Assembly (NCBI GenBank): GCA_900752475.1
Contig: CAADVJ010000003.1
Span: 1-11,745 of the forward strand
Length of the DNA: 11,745 bases
Direction of reading: 5' to 3'
Origin: an uncultured Collinsella sp.
Lineage (GTDB): Bacteria; Actinomycetota; Coriobacteriia; Coriobacteriales; Coriobacteriaceae
Part shown: piece by piece, positions 1-5,760 of the stretch
Numbering within the stretch: position 1 is the first letter of the stretch
Layout: each line of letters begins with the position of its first letter
Program-made: the position numbers and the translations under genes
Notes under the pieces: generated by a model
Seen by the model: the letters and a program-made list of their open reading frames with translations, nothing else
What the model was told of the DNA's origin: nothing
The model's database searches: none

Positions 1-621
1 GCGCTTGGCCAGCTTGTGGGCGGCGGCATGGGCATGCCCAGGTTCGAGTCCGCCGAGGTGGGCAACCTGGAACTTGTCTGGCTCATTCCGCTGGCGTTGG
101 TCGGCACCGTATGCGGTTGGCTGTACTTTGTCTCCGAGCATGCAAGCGAGGCGTTGTCCCATGCAATAGGGGAGCGTCCTGTCGTCAAGGCCATGCTAGC
201 CGGTCTGACGCTCGCCATCTGTGGCACGGTCCTGCCCTACACCATGTTTGCCGGCGAGACTCAGGCCGATGTGCTTATGGAAACCTATCTGACCATTCCC
301 GCCGGCGTGCTCATCGCGACTGGTCTTGTCAAAGCCATGCTGGCCCCCGCCCTCATCAACCTGGGCTGGCGCGGCGGCCACTTCTTCCCGGTTATCTTCT
401 CGGGCGTAAGCCTGGGCTATGGCCTTGCTATCCTCACCGGCGCCGATCCGGTCTTTTGCGTCGCCGTTTGCACGGCCTCGACGATGGGCGCCGTTATGCG
501 TCAGCCCGTCATGGTCGTGGGCCTGCTGCTCATGTGCTTTCCGCTCAAAGGCATCGTCTGTATGATCATCGCCGCAGCCATTGCCGCCGGCATTCCGCTG
601 CCCAAGCCGCTGCGCAAGTAA
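1..621 (+). CDS. ClC-family chloride channel/antiporter, C-terminal part (5' truncated by window)
   Basis: The frame is open from base 1, so the gene begins upstream. 206 residues are visible before the TAA at 619-621. The protein is very hydrophobic, with several membrane helices. Visible residues 125-139 (GGHFFP, then VIFSGVSLG) match the conserved GxFxP-containing helix of ClC proteins, which helps form the anion pathway. The later STMGAVMRQPVMVV segment matches the helix that follows it in the family. The gating-glutamate motif (GxExP) lies in the missing N-terminal part, so channel and H+/Cl- exchanger cannot be told apart. No C-terminal CBS domains are present: the protein ends a few residues after the last helix with a basic tail (PKPLRK). 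It is convergent with the ABC permease gene, whose stop is 90 bp away. I see no convincing terminator between them. Confidence 0.8.
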   Translation, partial: ALGQLVGGGMGMPRFESAEVGNLELVWLIPLALVGTVCGWLYFVSEHASEALSHAIGERPVVKAMLAGLTLAICGTVLPYTMFAGETQADVLMETYLTIPAGVLIATGLVKAMLAPALINLGWRGGHFFPVIFSGVSLGYGLAILTGADPVFCVAVCTASTMGAVMRQPVMVVGLLLMCFPLKGIVCMIIAAAIAAGIPLPKPLRK

Positions 622-711
622 TACGGTGGCGCACGCCGGGGACATGCCGTTTGCCACGGATTTGCGGGGAGGGGTGGCAATCGTGCCCTTCGTGGATTGA
701 GGCTCGCGTCG

Positions 712-1410
712 CTACAGGTCGCGTGCTCGATAAACCTTGGTGCTGACGGTGCAGCTGATTGCGCATAGCGCGAGGGCCAGCACGGCAATTCCTGCGCACA
801 GACAGCCAAGAACGGCAGGATCGGGATTCGCTCCGGCAATCGACATAAGCCAGTTGCTGATGGGGTTGGAGGAGCTCAGCGTGGCCATGGCAAGGCACCC
901 GAGCAGGGCAAACAGGCCAACGGATAGGCGCAGCGCCTCCATGTGTCCAAATCGAAAGAACAGCGGCTGTGCCAAAAACACCATCATGAGGGAGATGAGC
1001 ATCGATGCTGCCGAGGCTATTGTGATCTCAAAGACGGTCTGTCCTGCCGAGGTCACGCCCGCACTGCTGAAGAGCGGAAGGACGATGATGCTCAAAAGCG
1101 CTGCGGCGCACGCCATGACAGCCGAGAAGGCACCGATGCACAGGTAACGTGCGCAGATGATATCTTTGCGCGAGAAGGGCAGCGTTGCCCGATAACGCTC
1201 CCAACCGTTTTGATTGTCGAAACCGGCCAGTGAGTTCATGACCATGATGGGCGACATGGCACTGACCGCGCAGGCGCCGGCACTTGTGCCAGAGTCGCCG
1301 CCCGATGCGTTGGCAAGGGTTAGCACGACGAAGATGAACAGGCCGACGCCCGCAATGCTCGGGATGAGCGTGCGAGCGATGGCGAGCTCGGACATAAAGG
1401 CGCGTTTCAT
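712..1410 (-). CDS. ABC-2 type transporter permease (membrane subunit)
   Basis: A 232-residue membrane protein with about six hydrophobic segments (roughly residues 15-33, 48-62, 92-113, 128-150, 163-180 and 198-221). Residues 70-90 (WERYRATLPFSRKDIICARYL) fit the cytoplasmic motif of the ABC2_membrane_5 group of permeases, in which a W..Y...LP.SRK element sits before a membrane helix. It is the membrane partner of the ATPase encoded immediately upstream. Its ATG (1410-1408) overlaps the ATPase stop codon in an ATGA overlap, which implies translational coupling. The substrate is unknown. Small GntR-linked systems of this type are often associated with export of, or response to, cell-envelope-active compounds. 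It is the last gene of the operon. Confidence 0.85.
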   Translation of the reverse strand: MKRAFMSELAIARTLIPSIAGVGLFIFVVLTLANASGGDSGTSAGACAVSAMSPIMVMNSLAGFDNQNGWERYRATLPFSRKDIICARYLCIGAFSAVMACAAALLSIIVLPLFSSAGVTSAGQTVFEITIASAASMLISLMMVFLAQPLFFRFGHMEALRLSVGLFALLGCLAMATLSSSNPISNWLMSIAGANPDPAVLGCLCAGIAVLALALCAISCTVSTKVYRARDL

Positions 1411-2288
1411 TTCGAAGCCCCTTTCAGCGTGAGGCGAAGATAGTCGTCAATGGTTGCCCGATCGCAGGGAATCTCGGGAAAGGCCTCGAGCGTTTCGCGA
1501 CGGTTGGGCACGAGCACGTCCACGCTATAGGCGTGGTGGGCGGTACGGGCACCTTCGACGCAAGCCATAAGCTCGGCGGCCTGTGCTTGGGTGCAGTGGG
1601 CGATGCCGGCGCGGTCGGTAATGTCCTCGCGCGGCAGATCAAACACAATCGAACCGTTATCGATGCAGATGATGCGGTCGGCGGCACGATCGAGGTCGGA
1701 CGTAATGTGGCTCGAGAGCAGCACGCTGTGCTGGCCGTCGGCGACAAAGGCAAGCAGCTCATCGAGCAGCTCCTCGCGTGCCATGGGATCGAGGCCCGCG
1801 GTGGCTTCGTCCAAAACGAGCAACTTGGCATTGTGACTGAGTGCACAGACAAGCTGCAGCTTCATGCTCATGCCGCGGGAGAGGTCCTTGACCTTTGCCT
1901 TGGGATCCAAGCCAAATCGGTCGATGAGGCTGGCGAAGGTGCCGTGGCTCCAGGTGGGGTACGCCGGGCTTACGAGTGCCTCAACTTCGGTCACCTTGAG
2001 CGTGGAAGGGAAAGGACACGTGTCCAGCACGAGGCCGACACGGGCGTGCAAGCAACACTGCGCTTCATCGGGCGCGTCGGCGCCACAGCGCTGCCCAAAC
2101 AGGCGCACCTCGCCGGCATCGAGCTTGATAAGCCCGAGCGCGGCGCGAATGGTCGTTGTCTTGCCGGCACCGTTAGCGCCCACAAAGCCAGCAATCTGGC
2201 CGGGCTCCACGGCGAGCGTGACATCGCGTAGTGAAAAGCGGTCGCTCACACGGCGTGAGATGCCTTTGAGTTCTAAAAGGTTTTGCAT
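1407..2288 (-). CDS. ABC transporter ATP-binding protein
   Basis: A 293-residue ATPase that powers the adjacent permease. Visible motifs are Walker A GANGAGKT (37-44), ABC signature LSRGM (136-140), Walker B LLVLDE (156-161), D-loop AGLD (164-167) and H-loop His194 in SSHIT. At the usual Q-loop position (about 86-92, LVLDTCP) there is no glutamine. Many ABC-2 drug/peptide exporters also lack it, so this need not mean inactivity. After about residue 215 comes an 80-residue C-terminal extension of the kind seen in BcrA/YtrB-like ATPases. The ATG at 2288 is 23 bp from the stop of the upstream GntR gene, and the stop overlaps the permease start by 4 bp. The operon order is regulator, ATPase, permease. 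Confidence 0.93.
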   Translation of the reverse strand: MQNLLELKGISRRVSDRFSLRDVTLAVEPGQIAGFVGANGAGKTTTIRAALGLIKLDAGEVRLFGQRCGADAPDEAQCCLHARVGLVLDTCPFPSTLKVTEVEALVSPAYPTWSHGTFASLIDRFGLDPKAKVKDLSRGMSMKLQLVCALSHNAKLLVLDEATAGLDPMAREELLDELLAFVADGQHSVLLSSHITSDLDRAADRIICIDNGSIVFDLPREDITDRAGIAHCTQAQAAELMACVEGARTAHHAYSVDVLVPNRRETLEAFPEIPCDRATIDDYLRLTLKGASK

Positions 2289-2311
2289 GGTATAGCCTTT
2301 CTTGCAGATGG

Positions 2312-2692
2312 CTACTGCATGGTTTCGGGGGCTACCAGGTCGAGCATCTCGTGCAGCTTGTCGCGCGTGACACCCAGGGCTTCGGCTTGGCTTGCCGCTT
2401 TCGCAAGCAGGTCTTCGATATGGCAGAGCTGGTTTTCGCGCAAGAGTTCCTGGTTGCCCTCGGCGACAAAACAGCCCTTGCCCTGCATGGTGCAGATAAA
2501 CCCGAGCCGCTCCAGGTCGGCGTAGGCGCGCTTGGTGGTGATGACGCTCACACCCAGGTCGCTCGCGAGTGTACGGATGCTGGGGAGTTTGGCTCCCGCG
2601 GCGAGCGTGCCCGAAAGGATCTGAGCTTTGACCTGCGAGGTTATCTGCTCGTAGATGGGCTTGTCATTCGAATTGGATAGGATGATGTCCAC
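2312..2692 (-). CDS. GntR-family (YtrA subfamily) transcriptional regulator
   Basis: A 126-residue regulator with an N-terminal winged helix (about 8-76): KPIYEQITSQVK, then LPSIRTLASDLGVSVITTKRAY (recognition region, 36-57) and the wing GKGCFVAEG. The C-terminal part is only about 45 residues and helical. That is too short for a FadR or HutC ligand domain and matches the YtrA subfamily, whose members are usually encoded with ABC exporters and repress their own operons. Translation starts at GTG (2692-2690), supported by AAGGAG at 2703-2698 with 5-nt spacing; no in-frame ATG lies nearby. It is the first gene of the operon. A perfect inverted repeat upstream (2720-2753) is the likely operator. 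The inducer is unknown. Confidence 0.92.
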   Translation of the reverse strand: MDIILSNSNDKPIYEQITSQVKAQILSGTLAAGAKLPSIRTLASDLGVSVITTKRAYADLERLGFICTMQGKGCFVAEGNQELLRENQLCHIEDLLAKAASQAEALGVTRDKLHEMLDLVAPETMQ

Positions 2693-2719
2693 AGCGGCTC
2701 CTTAGCTGTTGGGCTACAC

Positions 2720-2753
2720 GTGTATATAACCGGTAAGCACAGTATATATACAC
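2720..2753. promoter_or_regulatory. Candidate YtrA-type operator (9-bp inverted repeat)
   Basis: GTGTATATA (2720-2728) and TATATACAC (2745-2753) form a perfect 9-bp inverted repeat with a 16-bp spacer, 28 bp upstream of the GntR start codon. GTGTA...TACAC half sites are typical of YtrA-subfamily regulators. The right arm overlaps the proposed -10 box, so binding would block transcription and give autorepression of the ABC operon. Confidence 0.6.
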
Positions 2754-2770
2754 TATGCACAGTTATGCAA
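2741..2770 (-). promoter_or_regulatory. Candidate promoter of the gntR-ABC operon
   Basis: Read on the minus strand, TTGCAT (2770-2765) and TATACT (2746-2741, five of six bases of TATAAT) are separated by 18 bp. The -35 match is weak. The -10 lies within the AT-rich inverted repeat, consistent with repression by the operon's own regulator. Confidence 0.4.
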
Positions 2771-2817
2771 GAGCTAAATGTGGAATAGCCCATCGGCACC
2801 GCGCTTGCTCCAAAACA

Positions 2818-2874
2818 ATCTCAATCTGTAACACCTGAGTCCGTTTTTGGTCGCCAGCTGTTACAGATTGAGAT
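2818..2874. repeat. Hairpin unit 1
   Basis: Perfect 16-bp arms (2818-2833 and 2859-2874). After a C/C mismatch the stem continues for three pairs (CTG 2835-2837 with CAG 2855-2857), then a loop containing CCGTTTTTGG. Confidence 0.92.
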
Positions 2875-2897
2875 GTTATTTGCTCGCCTGCCTATTT

Positions 2898-2954
2898 ATC
2901 TCAATCTGTAACAGTAAGAGTCGATTTGCGCGGCTAGATGTTACAGAACGAGAC
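2898..2954. repeat. Hairpin unit 2 (most degenerate)
   Basis: The left arm (2898-2913) is canonical. The right arm (2939-2954, TGTTACAGAACGAGAC) has three changes that break pairs (A/A at 2904-2948, A/C at 2903-2949, A/C at the outer end). Confidence 0.88.
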
Positions 2955-2977
2955 ATTGGCTGCCTGCCTTTCCGTTT

Positions 2978-3034
2978 ATCTCGATTTGTAACAGCTAGAC
3001 CCAATTTGGGCGGTCAGGTGTTACAGATTGAGAT
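2978..3034. repeat. Hairpin unit 3
   Basis: The left arm (2978-2993) has two changes, G2983 and T2986. Their partners T3029 and G3026 give G-U and U-G pairs, so a plus-strand RNA keeps all 16 pairs. The loop contains CCCAATTTGGG. Confidence 0.9.
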
Positions 3035-3057
3035 TGTGCCGGTGGGCAAGTTTGTTT

Positions 3058-3114
3058 GTCTCAATCTGTAACACCTGGGTCCGTTTTTGGTCTCCTGCTG
3101 TTACAGATTGAGAC
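3058..3114. repeat. Hairpin unit 4
   Basis: Perfect 16-bp arms (3058-3073 and 3099-3114). The outer pair is G-C instead of the A-T of units 1 and 3, so both sides changed together. The inner part is nearly the same as unit 1. Confidence 0.92.
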
Positions 3115-3205
3115 AGTCTGCTGCAGAATACTTTCGATAACTAGCCGTTCACGTTCTGACTGATGAATTTGTCCTGATAGGCGCCCTAGAGTGGGATTTC
3201 GCGGC

Positions 3206-3211
3206 TACAAT
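3206..3211 (+). promoter_or_regulatory. Possible -10 box of prfC
   Basis: TACAAT lies 47 bp before the prfC start codon. No recognisable -35 box is at the right distance, so this is tentative. Confidence 0.3.
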
Positions 3212-3258
3212 AGTGCGGTTACAACGACGTAATGCACTCAATGCAAGAAAGGATCCGC

Positions 3259-4872
3259 ATGGCAAGCCTGTCGGATGAAATCTCGTCGCGCCGCACATTC
3301 GCGATCATCAGCCACCCGGACGCCGGTAAGACCACACTTACCGAGAAGCTGCTGCTCTATACCGGCAGCATCCAGACCGCCGGCTCGGTCAAGGGCAAGA
3401 GCTCGGCTAAGCATGCCGTCTCGGACTGGATGGACATCGAGAAGGAGCGCGGTATTTCCGTTACCTCCTCGGTGCTGCAATTCACCTACAACGGCGCCTG
3501 CGTCAACATCCTCGATACCCCCGGCCACCAGGACTTCTCGGAGGATACCTACCGTACGCTTATGGCCGCCGACGCCGCAGTCATGGTCATCGACGGCGCT
3601 AAGGGCGTCGAGGCCCAGACCAAAAAGCTCTTTAAGGTTTGTACGCTGCGCCACATTCCCATCTTCACCTTTGTGAACAAGCTCGACCACGAGGCTCGCG
3701 ACCCGTTTGAGCTCATGGAAGAGATCGAGAACGTCCTGGGTATCAATACGTATCCCATGAACTGGCCGATCGGCAGGGGCCGCAACTTCCGCGGCGTGTT
3801 CGATCGTCAGACTCGTCGCGTTATCGCCTTTGAGGGCGACGGCCACGCCAACGCCACCAAAAAGGTCGCCGAGGTCGAGGCCGAGCTGGGCGACCCCGCC
3901 ATGGATGAGCTCATCGGCGAGGAGAACCATAAGAACCTGATGGACGACATCGAGTTGCTCGATGGTGCCGGCGACGAGCTCGACTTGGATGCCGTGGCCT
4001 GCGGCAAGCTAAGCCCGGCGTTCTTTGGCTCGGCGCTCACCAACTTTGGCGTGGAGCCCTTCCTCAAGGAGTTCCTGCGTCTGGCCCCGACGCCGCGTGC
4101 CTATACTGATACGCTCACCGGCGAGCCGGTCGATCCCTGCCGCGACGACTTTAGCGGCTTTGTGTTTAAGATCCAGGCCAACATGGACAAGAACCACCGC
4201 GACCGCATCGCCTTTGTGCGCATTTGCTCGGGCAAGTTCGAGCGCGGCATGGACGCCTTCCATATGCAGGGCAACCGCAAGCTTAAGCTTGCCACGGGCA
4301 CGTCGATGATGGCCGATGACCGTGCCATCGTGGACGAGGCGTACGCGGGCGATATCGTGGGCCTGTTCGATCCGGGTATCTTTAGCATCGGCGACACCGT
4401 GTGCTCTGGCAAGCACCACGTGCAGTATCCGCAGATCCCGACGTTTGCCCCCGAGATGTTCGCTCGCATTACGCAGGTTGATACGCTCAAGCGCAAGCAG
4501 TTCGTCAAGGGTATGGAGGAGCTTGCCCAGGAGGGTGCTATCCAGATCTTCCGCGAGCTGGGTGCCGGCATGGAGAGCGTCATTGTGGGCGTGGTCGGCG
4601 TGCTGCAGTTTGAGGTGCTCGAGCGCCGTCTCAAGGCCGAGTACCGTGTTGAGGTTCGTCGCCAGCCGCTGCCCTATACGGACATCCGCTGGATCCAGAA
4701 CGACCCCGACACTATCGATATCCCGGGCCTTTCGCTCACGCGCGACACGCTGCGCGTCGAGGACATGCGCGGTGGCAAGCTGCTGCTGTTCACGAGCCCG
4801 TGGAACGTGGATTGGGCAACCGACCACAACCCCGACCTTATCCTCTCGGAGTTTGGCAACGTGGCCTTTTAA
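3259..4872 (+). CDS. prfC: Peptide chain release factor 3 (RF3)
   Basis: A 537-residue translational GTPase that removes RF1/RF2 from the ribosome after peptide release. GTP-binding motifs are G1 SHPDAGKT (18-25), G2 within GISVTSS (65-71), G3 DTPGHQ (86-91), G4 NKLD (140-143) and G5 GSAL (257-260). The SHPDAGKT form of G1, the WMDIEKERGISV segment and FFGSALTNFGV distinguish RF3 from EF-G and TetM-type proteins. Length fits the family (about 530). Two in-frame ATGs lie upstream (3232 and 3241), but AAAGGA at 3248-3253, 5 nt before the ATG at 3259, supports this start, and the protein then begins MASLSDEI as expected. It is transcribed alone, divergent from the gntR operon and followed by a GC-rich hairpin. 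Confidence 0.96.
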   Translation: MASLSDEISSRRTFAIISHPDAGKTTLTEKLLLYTGSIQTAGSVKGKSSAKHAVSDWMDIEKERGISVTSSVLQFTYNGACVNILDTPGHQDFSEDTYRTLMAADAAVMVIDGAKGVEAQTKKLFKVCTLRHIPIFTFVNKLDHEARDPFELMEEIENVLGINTYPMNWPIGRGRNFRGVFDRQTRRVIAFEGDGHANATKKVAEVEAELGDPAMDELIGEENHKNLMDDIELLDGAGDELDLDAVACGKLSPAFFGSALTNFGVEPFLKEFLRLAPTPRAYTDTLTGEPVDPCRDDFSGFVFKIQANMDKNHRDRIAFVRICSGKFERGMDAFHMQGNRKLKLATGTSMMADDRAIVDEAYAGDIVGLFDPGIFSIGDTVCSGKHHVQYPQIPTFAPEMFARITQVDTLKRKQFVKGMEELAQEGAIQIFRELGAGMESVIVGVVGVLQFEVLERRLKAEYRVEVRRQPLPYTDIRWIQNDPDTIDIPGLSLTRDTLRVEDMRGGKLLLFTSPWNVDWATDHNPDLILSEFGNVAF

Positions 4873-4877
4873 CGCAT

Positions 4878-4913
4878 CGGCGCGGTGGCCCTGCGGGGCT
4901 GCCGCGCCGTTTG
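4878..4913 (+). terminator. Probable terminator hairpin after prfC
   Basis: CGGCGCGG (4878-4885) pairs with CCGCGCCG (4902-4909). Within it GCCC (4888-4891) pairs with GGGC (4896-4899) around a 4-nt loop. It starts 5 bp after the stop codon. The T run is short (GTTTGCTT), so termination may be incomplete. The hairpin ends just before the next promoter. Confidence 0.6.
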
Positions 4914-4914
4914 C

Positions 4915-4943
4915 TTGCCTGATGCCGCGTGAGCGGCTATCAT
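4915..4943 (+). promoter_or_regulatory. Promoter of the VUT-SDR operon
   Basis: TTGCCT (4915-4920, four of six consensus bases) and TATCAT (4938-4943, five of six) are spaced by exactly 17 bp. Transcription would start near 4950 and give a leader of about 80 nt ahead of the VUT gene. Confidence 0.6.
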
Positions 4944-4972
4944 ACCCACCGTCGTCTCAAGACCGGGGCGTC

Positions 4973-5022
4973 CGAGCAGTTCGGGTCCGATATCCTGCTC
5001 GTTAAACCTAAAACCAAAGGAG
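4973..5022 (+). promoter_or_regulatory. Candidate preQ1-type riboswitch
   Basis: CGAGCAG (4973-4979) pairs with CTGCTCG (4995-5001) as P1. The loop starts with TTC, as in many preQ1-I aptamers, and a C (4994) sits just before the 3' strand of P1, the position of the ligand-pairing cytosine in that class. An A-rich tail (5003-5018) follows. GGT (4984-4986) can pair with ACC (5013-5015) to close an H-type pseudoknot immediately before the Shine-Dalgarno AAAGGAG (5016-5022). The downstream gene is a queuosine-precursor transporter, a usual target of preQ1 riboswitches. An alternative fold (CCGA 4972-4975 with TCGG 4981-4984) excludes P1. The pseudoknot bases differ from the common UAG/CUA, so the call rests on architecture and context. 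Confidence 0.5.
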
Positions 5023-5028
5023 TACATA

Positions 5029-5751
5029 ATGATCAAGAAGGTCATGGAGGACTATAAGGTCCTGTTGCGGAGCATTCCCGCGGCAACGGTTTCGCTGTTT
5101 TTCGTGAGCGTCATCATGATGAACCTGCTGGCCAACAAAGAGCTTATCAGCCTGCCGTATCTGGCGCTCGATTGCGGCTTTGTGGTGAGCTGGGTTTCGT
5201 TTTTGTGCCAGGACATGATCTGCAAGCGCTTTGGCGCCAAGGCATCCATCAAAATCTCTATCCTCGCGCTGCTGGTTAACCTGGCCGTGAGCCTGTGCTT
5301 TTGGGCATGCTCGCTCACGCCCGGCATGTGGGGCGCTTACTACGACACGGGCATGATCGAGGTCAACACTGCCCTTAACGCCACCATCGGTGGCACCTGG
5401 TACGTGGTGCTGGGCTCTTCGCTGGCAATGCTCGTTTCTGCCGTGGTTAACTCCACGCTCAACCAGTCGCTCGGCCGTATGCTCAAAAAGAATAACTTTG
5501 CGAGCTTTGCCTTCCGCTCCTATGTGTCCACGGGCGTTGGCCAGTTTATCGACAACCTGGTCTTTGCCATTGTGGTAAGCCACACGTTCTTTGGTTGGAC
5601 CTGGGTGCAGGTCCTTATGTGCTCGCTGACGGGTGCCATCGCCGAACTGCTGTGCGAGGTCTTCCTGAGCCCCGTGGGCTACAAGGTTGTGCGTGGCTGG
5701 GAGCGTGAGAATGTGGGCGCCGAGTACCTCGAGCGCCACGCAACCGCCTAA
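5029..5751 (+). CDS. VUT family (YhhQ-like) queuosine precursor transporter
   Basis: A 240-residue integral membrane protein with about six helices (near 18-36, 48-63, 75-95, 123-142, 165-187 and 191-212). Two family hallmarks are visible: FLCQDMICKRFGAKAS (58-73), matching the QD....FG.k.A motif, and RSYVSTGVGQFIDNLVF (163-179), matching the conserved GQ.iDn.vF helix of the Vut_1/DUF165 family. Members such as E. coli YhhQ import preQ0/preQ1, or salvage queuine-related bases, for tRNA queuosine. The ATG at 5029 has AAAGGAG 6 nt upstream, within the putative preQ1 leader. The SDR gene follows after 9 bp, so the two are co-transcribed. The exact substrate (preQ0, preQ1, queuine or queuosine) cannot be read from the sequence. 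Confidence 0.9.
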   Translation: MIKKVMEDYKVLLRSIPAATVSLFFVSVIMMNLLANKELISLPYLALDCGFVVSWVSFLCQDMICKRFGAKASIKISILALLVNLAVSLCFWACSLTPGMWGAYYDTGMIEVNTALNATIGGTWYVVLGSSLAMLVSAVVNSTLNQSLGRMLKKNNFASFAFRSYVSTGVGQFIDNLVFAIVVSHTFFGWTWVQVLMCSLTGAIAELLCEVFLSPVGYKVVRGWERENVGAEYLERHATA

Positions 5752-5760
5752 GGAGCAAGT

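Larger units (their letters stand above)
2818..3114. repeat. Array of four 57-bp hairpin units with exact 80-bp period
   Basis: Units at 2818-2874, 2898-2954, 2978-3034 and 3058-3114 each have a left arm of type ATCTCAATCTGTAACA and a right arm of type TGTTACAGATTGAGAT (16 bp each) enclosing 25 bp. Three 23-bp linkers (2875-2897, 2955-2977, 3035-3057) separate them, so every unit starts exactly 80 bp after the last. The linkers differ but all end in TTT. Units 1 and 4 differ at only three inner positions (2838/3078, 2853/3093, 2856/3096), apart from the A-T versus G-C outer pair. Units 2 and 3 have diverged inner sequences. No transposase or RAYT gene is in the window. The role is unknown: palindromic intergenic repeat, structured RNA, or multi-site protein-binding array. 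Confidence 0.93.
2693..3258. other. 566-bp gene-free divergent region between gntR-ABC operon and prfC
   Basis: No credible protein gene lies here. The region holds the operon promoter and operator (2720-2770), a 47-bp stretch in which I recognise nothing (2771-2817), the four-unit hairpin array (2818-3114), a possible partial copy of the second palindrome family (3140-3157), and a possible prfC -10 box (3206-3211). Both flanking genes are transcribed away from the region, so the array is not in a 3'-end or terminator position for either. Confidence 0.8.

Noticed and set aside
622..711. Bidirectional terminator between the ClC and permease genes
   Set aside because: Only short pairings such as GTGGC/GCCAC (5 bp) are found, without T runs.
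2818..3114. CRISPR array reading of the regular repeats and 23-25 bp spacers
   Set aside because: Arms alternate in orientation, inner segments of units 1 and 4 are nearly identical, the 16-bp arms are too short, and no cas genes are present.
2818..3114. Integron attC (59-base element) sites, given the 57-bp length
   Set aside because: The RYYYAAC/GTTRRRY core sites are absent (TGTAAC has a purine where pyrimidine is needed), the units are only 23 bp apart with no cassettes, and there is no integrase.
2818..3114. Transcription terminators
   Set aside because: Both flanking genes start away from the region and no T run follows any hairpin.
3232..3258. Upstream ATGs (3232, 3241) as the prfC start
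   Set aside because: They lack a Shine-Dalgarno, while AAAGGA is well placed for the ATG at 3259, where homology to RF3 begins.
4009..4827. Open frame antisense to prfC
   Set aside because: It lies wholly inside a certain gene, has no motifs, and has shadow-type composition.
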